Shown here: positions 7,239-9,879 of the stretch, in pieces
How the letters are laid out: each line of letters begins with the position of its first letter
Numbering within the stretch: position 1 is the first letter of the stretch
Assembly (NCBI GenBank): GCA_009775225.1
Contig: VSPE01000061.1
Span: 1-9,879, forward strand
DNA: 9,879 nt
Source: Muribaculaceae bacterium
GTDB lineage: Bacteria > Bacteroidota > Bacteroidia > Bacteroidales > Muribaculaceae
Direction: 5' to 3'
The notes under the pieces: generated by a model
What the model was told of the DNA's origin: nothing
The model's input: only the letters and a program-made list of their open reading frames with translations
Databases searched by the model: none
Made by a program: the position numbers and the translations under genes

Positions 7239-7420
7239 GGCTATGGCAAGCGCTGCGTAGCCGCGCGCAGCCATAGTAAAAAAAGTAAGAAAAGTAAAGC
7301 CAGCTCCGTTAGGAGCGAGATAAAGCCAGCGCATGTTATCTCGCACCTAACGGAGCTAAATATAGTGTATAGATATAATTACCTATGGCATCGCGCATCT
7401 ATGCAGCGCTTGCCATAGGC
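7239..7420. repeat. Outer inverted repeat with hairpin ends
   Basis: Positions 7239-7260 and 7399-7420 are inverted copies matching at 20 of 22 positions (core CTATGGCAAGCGCTGC). Each arm is also part of a local hairpin: CTATGGC at 7241-7247 with GCCATAG at 7270-7276, and CCTATGGCA at 7382-7390 with TGCCATAGG at 7411-7419. The structure encloses the long hairpin at 7302-7357. It fits a small palindromic mobile or REP-like element; no coding capacity is evident, and the short frames through it only reflect the repeat. Confidence 0.65.
7302..7357. repeat. Long hairpin, 22-bp arms
   Basis: The arms 7302-7323 and 7336-7357 pair at 21 of 22 positions around a 12-nt loop. The arm contains AGCTCCGTTAGG...GAGATAA. 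Flanking T runs are absent, so it is not a simple Rho-independent terminator. GC-rich bounded hairpins of this kind are typical of REP elements moved by RAYT transposases, but that link is inference. Confidence 0.65.
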
Positions 7421-7432
7421 TACAATTGTAGG

Positions 7433-7465
7433 CGCCGCTATGGCGGCTGCTCGCAGCTATGCTGC
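7433..7465. repeat. Two short palindromes ending the cluster
   Basis: CGCC (7433-7436) pairs with GGCG (7442-7445) around GCTAT. GCAGC (7453-7457) pairs with GCTGC (7461-7465) around TAT. Both carry the same pyrimidine-TAT-purine centre as the other members of the cluster. Confidence 0.45.
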
Positions 7466-7489
7466 ATAAGTCAACAGCGGGAAAAGCAG

Positions 7490-7580
7490 AAACCGCGGTG
7501 CATGGATTTATGAAATCCGGGGGCGGAAACCATTGTTTTACCATTTATCCAGACGCAATTGCACCGAGATTCCGGCTTGA
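7490..7580. repeat. Direct repeat copy overlapping the 3' end of the candidate immunity gene
   Basis: This is the partner of 7085-7184. It contains the last 14 codons and stop of the gene at 7538-8200 plus about 48 nt beyond. The untranslated part holds a small hairpin (GGATTT/AAATCC), better conserved here than in the other copy. Confidence 0.6.
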
Positions 7581-8200
7581 GCCTTTCTTACCTCCTTTTC
7601 CGCCACTGCGGGTAGCGGAATCCGAGGGGCGATGTAGTCGAGTTTCTTTATCCTTATCTCCGGGGGCAATAGCGAGCGGTAGAGCTTGTCGGTTATCCAT
7701 GCGGCGTAATCATATATTGCGTCGAACGATAATTCTTCATTGTGCAACTTGAACCTCCACGTGGCGCAGTCATCGACTTTCCACAAGGTAGGATAAACGA
7801 CTTTAATAAGTTTCCTCACACTTTTCTGCACTTCAATCAAGCGCGTAGGGCATTCACTATACAGGAAAATAGGTATGGAATCAATATAAGCAAGATACTG
7901 CATCGCACTACTCATATCAACCTCATTATTAATTAAATATGCTCCAGACTCTTTGCATATGTTAACATCAACAATGGCAGAAGTGTCGGACTCACAAAAT
8001 ACTTCAACTGATATCAAATCCTCATCGCTACGATAATCTGCTGATTTGGCAACGGGAATTACAACGTCTTTTATGAAATCCACCACACGGGGTTCCATAA
8101 GCCGCGCTTCCCTGAACGTCATAATTTGACGACGGGGGGTTGAATAGGCTGTAGCAAAAAGCATGCTCAGCAGAATGGTCAGTATTAAATATTTCTTCAC
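7538..8200 (-). CDS. Exported hypothetical protein, candidate immunity protein for the JAB toxin tail
   Basis: I do not recognise this 220-aa family. It starts with GTG (8200-8198), whose last two bases are shared with the TGA of the RHS gene (GTGA overlap), implying translational coupling. Residues 1-20 form a clear signal peptide (MKKYLILTILLSMLFATAYS) with no lipobox Cys. The mature part has four cysteines (69, 82, 117, 145), an acidic beta-rich middle (EDLISVEVFCESDTSAIVDV) and a basic C-terminus ending LRLDKW. No membrane segment follows the signal peptide, so it is probably periplasmic. Its place directly after a toxin-tipped RHS gene is the usual site of an immunity gene; that role is inferred only from position. 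AT-rich 5' half, GC-richer 3' end. Confidence 0.75.
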   Translation of the reverse strand: MKKYLILTILLSMLFATAYSTPRRQIMTFREARLMEPRVVDFIKDVVIPVAKSADYRSDEDLISVEVFCESDTSAIVDVNICKESGAYLINNEVDMSSAMQYLAYIDSIPIFLYSECPTRLIEVQKSVRKLIKVVYPTLWKVDDCATWRFKLHNEELSFDAIYDYAAWITDKLYRSLLPPEIRIKKLDYIAPRIPLPAVAEKEVRKAQAGISVQLRLDKW

Positions 8201-8766
8201 TTGTGAATTGGCAACGCCGTTTTTATTAAGGTTTTTGAATCAAATTTATAATAATGCCCCTTGGTCTTACCTGGAGGAACAGAGAACATAAATAATTCGA
8301 TATTTGGAACATTGTTCGTAAGCACGTTTGCTGTCTTATGATCTTTATCCGAGATTGAACTGCCGCCACTTGGATGATTATGAATGAACCTACGAATAGT
8401 ATAGCCATATTTTAACTGGTACTCATAGAGATATCCGAAGCCTTCCTCTGATTCTTCGTCATGAGTAGTTGTTATGAAATTCAAGCCAGACGAACCCTCT
8501 ATTCCACAAACGAACCGGGAATACTCAATTTTTGTATTTTCTGCAAAGAATTCAAAGATATCCTTAGCCTCATCATCTCCTCGTATTTTTATCGTGGTAT
8601 AGGCTCCGGTGGCAATTTTTATATCGTATGTCGACTGAATGATTCCAGACTTCATCGGTTTACTTTCTATAAAATCTCCATCTTGATTCGTAATTGCTAT
8701 AATATCGTTTTTGTCATCCGGCTCTCGACTAATTAGATGCCCGGTGGTATTAAATATAAAATAGTC
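8197..8766 (-). other. JAB-like metallopeptidase toxin tail of the RHS protein
   Basis: This is the region after the RHS core (residues 264-452 counted from the GTG at 9555). It carries a full JAMM signature, HNHPSGGSSISDKD: His392 and His394 as metal ligands, Ser402 and Asp405 at the canonical HxHx7Sx2D spacing. Glu344 in IEYS is a candidate for the upstream catalytic Glu. The lead-in DIFEFFAENTKIEYS and ITTTHDEESE resemble what I recall of the JAB-like toxin 1 family of Bacteroidetes RHS proteins. Expected activity: zinc-dependent isopeptidase or peptidase. Base composition turns visibly AT-rich at its start. Confidence 0.7.
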
Positions 8767-9804
8767 ATTCCCGCTCGGGTCGATATTTTTAATCGGATTA
8801 GCGGCACAGAACACATAGGTGTTGAAGCGTGGATTGCGGTGGCCGAGGCGGTCTATGCCCGTCCATTGCGCGAGTGCGGGATAGTGATGACGAGGCCCGA
8901 AATCGGAGGTGCCTTTGGCAAGGCCTTCGAAACGCTCTTTGCCCGCGAACAGCCGGGAGTGCTGCCCTTTGGGCTCACGCCATGGCTCGCCGTAGGGGTA
9001 ATAGCCGTTATGCTGCTCAAGCTGCCCGTGGCCGTCGGTAACCATAGTGACGTTCCCCTGCCAGTCGCTGTGATAGAAGTGTACGCAGCCCTTGCCGTCG
9101 AAGTAGCCTCCGGCAAAGTCGACTCGCTCCAGGGTGTCGGTGTTGAAGGTAAAGGGGCCTACGTAGAGGCGGTCACGAAGCACGATACGCCGGTCGATAT
9201 ATTTCATCTCTTCTTTCTGGCTCAACCTGACACCCGAGGCGCTGTATGTCTGTGTTAATGTACGCACGGGATTGCGTGTGTTGGCTCGGAATGCAGTCGA
9301 CAAACCGTTGGAATTATAACGGATATTCGCTAACCCGCGGGAACCGTCACTGCTCAGCATGCCTGCCGAATTATAGCTCATGCCGTTTACATTCAACTCC
9401 TTAAGACTTCCGGCCCACCCTGTACGGCCATAGAAGTCCACTCCTTCGACTGCATCGAGGTCGGAGGTAACAGACTTAAGATGCATGCCCTCGTAGCTTA
9501 TGGTGAGCTTGTCGAGGATGCCGAAAGTCTCGTCATCGCCGCTACGCGACACCACACCATAGCGAGTAATTGATGTGGGACGCCCGCGACGATCGTAACT
9601 ATACGCGGTGGAGAAATCCTCGGCAGAATGGAGGGAGTCGGGAGTGTATACCGCTTTGGAGAGGCGGTCGAGGACGTCGAATGTATAATCGTAGCGGCCA
9701 CCCAGCGAAGATTTATGCGCCGAGGCAGTACCGTTGTAGCGCGGTTTGGCTCCGTCGGCATAGAATATCTCTTCGGTGTACTTACGGGTACGTAGTTTAA
9801 TGTC
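8197..9804 (-). CDS. RHS/YD-repeat protein with JAB toxin tail, 5'-truncated by an IS
   Basis: The open frame runs from the IS boundary at 9805 to a TGA at 8197-8199, about 535 codons. Its first part shows RHS/YD repeats (KPRYNGTASAHKSSLGGRYD, YTFDVLDRLSKAVY, YSYDRRGRPTSITRYG). The RHS-associated core follows: YHSDWQGNVTMVTDGHGQ, YYPYGEPW, then DFGPRHHYPALAQWTGIDRLG, NPRFNTYVFCAANP and the cleavage-type motif PIKNIDPSG (P254-G262 from the GTG at 9555). The core is degenerate: YDP has become HYP, GRW is AQW and DPL is DRL. A JAMM peptidase tail ends the protein. In family terms the shell encapsulates the toxin and the core cleaves it. The IS has removed the 5' part; upstream of 9555 the frame contains no ATG, GTG or TTG, so any product would start at the GTGs at 9555/9552 and lack most of the shell. 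Likely an orphan tail or pseudogene. Confidence 0.82.
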   Translation of the reverse strand, partial: DIKLRTRKYTEEIFYADGAKPRYNGTASAHKSSLGGRYDYTFDVLDRLSKAVYTPDSLHSAEDFSTAYSYDRRGRPTSITRYGVVSRSGDDETFGILDKLTISYEGMHLKSVTSDLDAVEGVDFYGRTGWAGSLKELNVNGMSYNSAGMLSSDGSRGLANIRYNSNGLSTAFRANTRNPVRTLTQTYSASGVRLSQKEEMKYIDRRIVLRDRLYVGPFTFNTDTLERVDFAGGYFDGKGCVHFYHSDWQGNVTMVTDGHGQLEQHNGYYPYGEPWREPKGQHSRLFAGKERFEGLAKGTSDFGPRHHYPALAQWTGIDRLGHRNPRFNTYVFCAANPIKNIDPSGNDYFIFNTTGHLISREPDDKNDIIAITNQDGDFIESKPMKSGIIQSTYDIKIATGAYTTIKIRGDDEAKDIFEFFAENTKIEYSRFVCGIEGSSGLNFITTTHDEESEEGFGYLYEYQLKYGYTIRRFIHNHPSGGSSISDKDHKTANVLTNNVPNIELFMFSVPPGKTKGHYYKFDSKTLIKTALPIHK

Positions 9805-9833
9805 TAAGAGGTTGTTTAAAAACGATTGTTAAC
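9805..9833 (-). mobile_element. Right-hand terminus of an IS5-like insertion sequence (right copy)
   Basis: TAAGAGGTTGTTTAA begins here and the segment matches the reverse complement of 47-75 at 26 of 29 positions. The RHS reading frame stays homologous up to 9804, so the insertion point is at about 9805-9808; TAA at 9805-9807 fits a 3-bp TNA target duplication. The element continues beyond the right edge of the window. Confidence 0.65.
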
Positions 9834-9879
9834 GGAAGTGAGTTTTCGGAGAGTAATGACGACAGCAGCAATCATAAGC
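9816..9879 (-). CDS. IS5-like transposase, C-terminal fragment (runs off the window)
   Basis: The last 20 visible codons read LMIAAVVITLRKLTSVNNRF and end at TAA 9818-9816, 8 nt before the IS end. A hydrophobic stretch followed by LRKL is the usual C-terminus of DDE transposases of the IS5 family as I remember them. The body lies outside the window. It is transcribed toward the RHS fragment. Confidence 0.5.
   Translation of the reverse strand, partial: LMIAAVVITLRKLTSVNNRF

Noticed and set aside
6905..7418. Short plus-strand frames in the region upstream of lptD
   Set aside because: They run through the promoter, the gene relic and the palindromes; translations show no recognisable protein features.
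7185..7489. Possible CRISPR array or tRNA/ncRNA gene
   Set aside because: The repeats are palindromes of different sequence without regular spacing or spacers, and no cloverleaf is formed by the arms.
47..9833. Composite transposon formed by the two flanking IS ends
   Set aside because: The interval contains housekeeping genes (lptD, DAHP synthase), so independent insertions or an inversion are more plausible than cargo transport.

Overview
The window looks like a chromosomal segment of a Bacteroidales bacterium, probably a gut Muribaculaceae-like member (inference). Supporting signs are: a TonB-dependent receptor with a CarboxypepD_reg-like N-terminus; a fused DAHP synthase/chorismate mutase of the Bacteroides type; a Bacteroidetes-type LptD; -7 promoter boxes of the form TAnnTTTG; and a lack of clear Shine-Dalgarno sequences. 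The coding DNA is GC-richer than in classical Bacteroides.

Layout. Positions 1-200 hold the 3' end of an IS5-like insertion sequence (rightward) and further copies of its terminal motif. A small two-helix membrane protein (277-483, +) follows, then a stem-loop, then a TonB-dependent receptor (541-2955, +). This converges, with a 4-nt gap, on a leftward pair of housekeeping genes: lptD (4089-6887) and, 28 nt downstream, the fused aromatic-pathway enzyme (2960-4060). Both of the latter appear to start at TTG. A -7 box lies just upstream of lptD. From about 6924 to 7537 there is no gene; the stretch holds a diverged direct repeat (7085-7184 versus 7490-7580) and a dense cluster of palindromes between the two copies.

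The right third is an accessory island on the minus strand. It is the 3' portion of an RHS/YD-repeat gene (8197-9804) cut off at its 5' side by a second IS5-like copy whose transposase 3' end enters at 9879. The RHS core ends in a PxxxxDPxG motif and is followed by an AT-rich tail with a complete JAMM zinc-peptidase signature (HxHx7Sx2D), so I read it as a JAB-like polymorphic toxin tail. Its stop overlaps the GTG start of a 220-aa signal-peptide protein (7538-8200), the candidate immunity protein, which belongs to no family I recognise.

Together: the left two thirds are ordinary outer-membrane and amino-acid biosynthesis genes. The right third is a displaced toxin/immunity cassette with a relic of a second cassette's 3' end beside it. 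The whole window lies between two inverted, 26/29-identical IS ends, a geometry that could support inversion of the segment.
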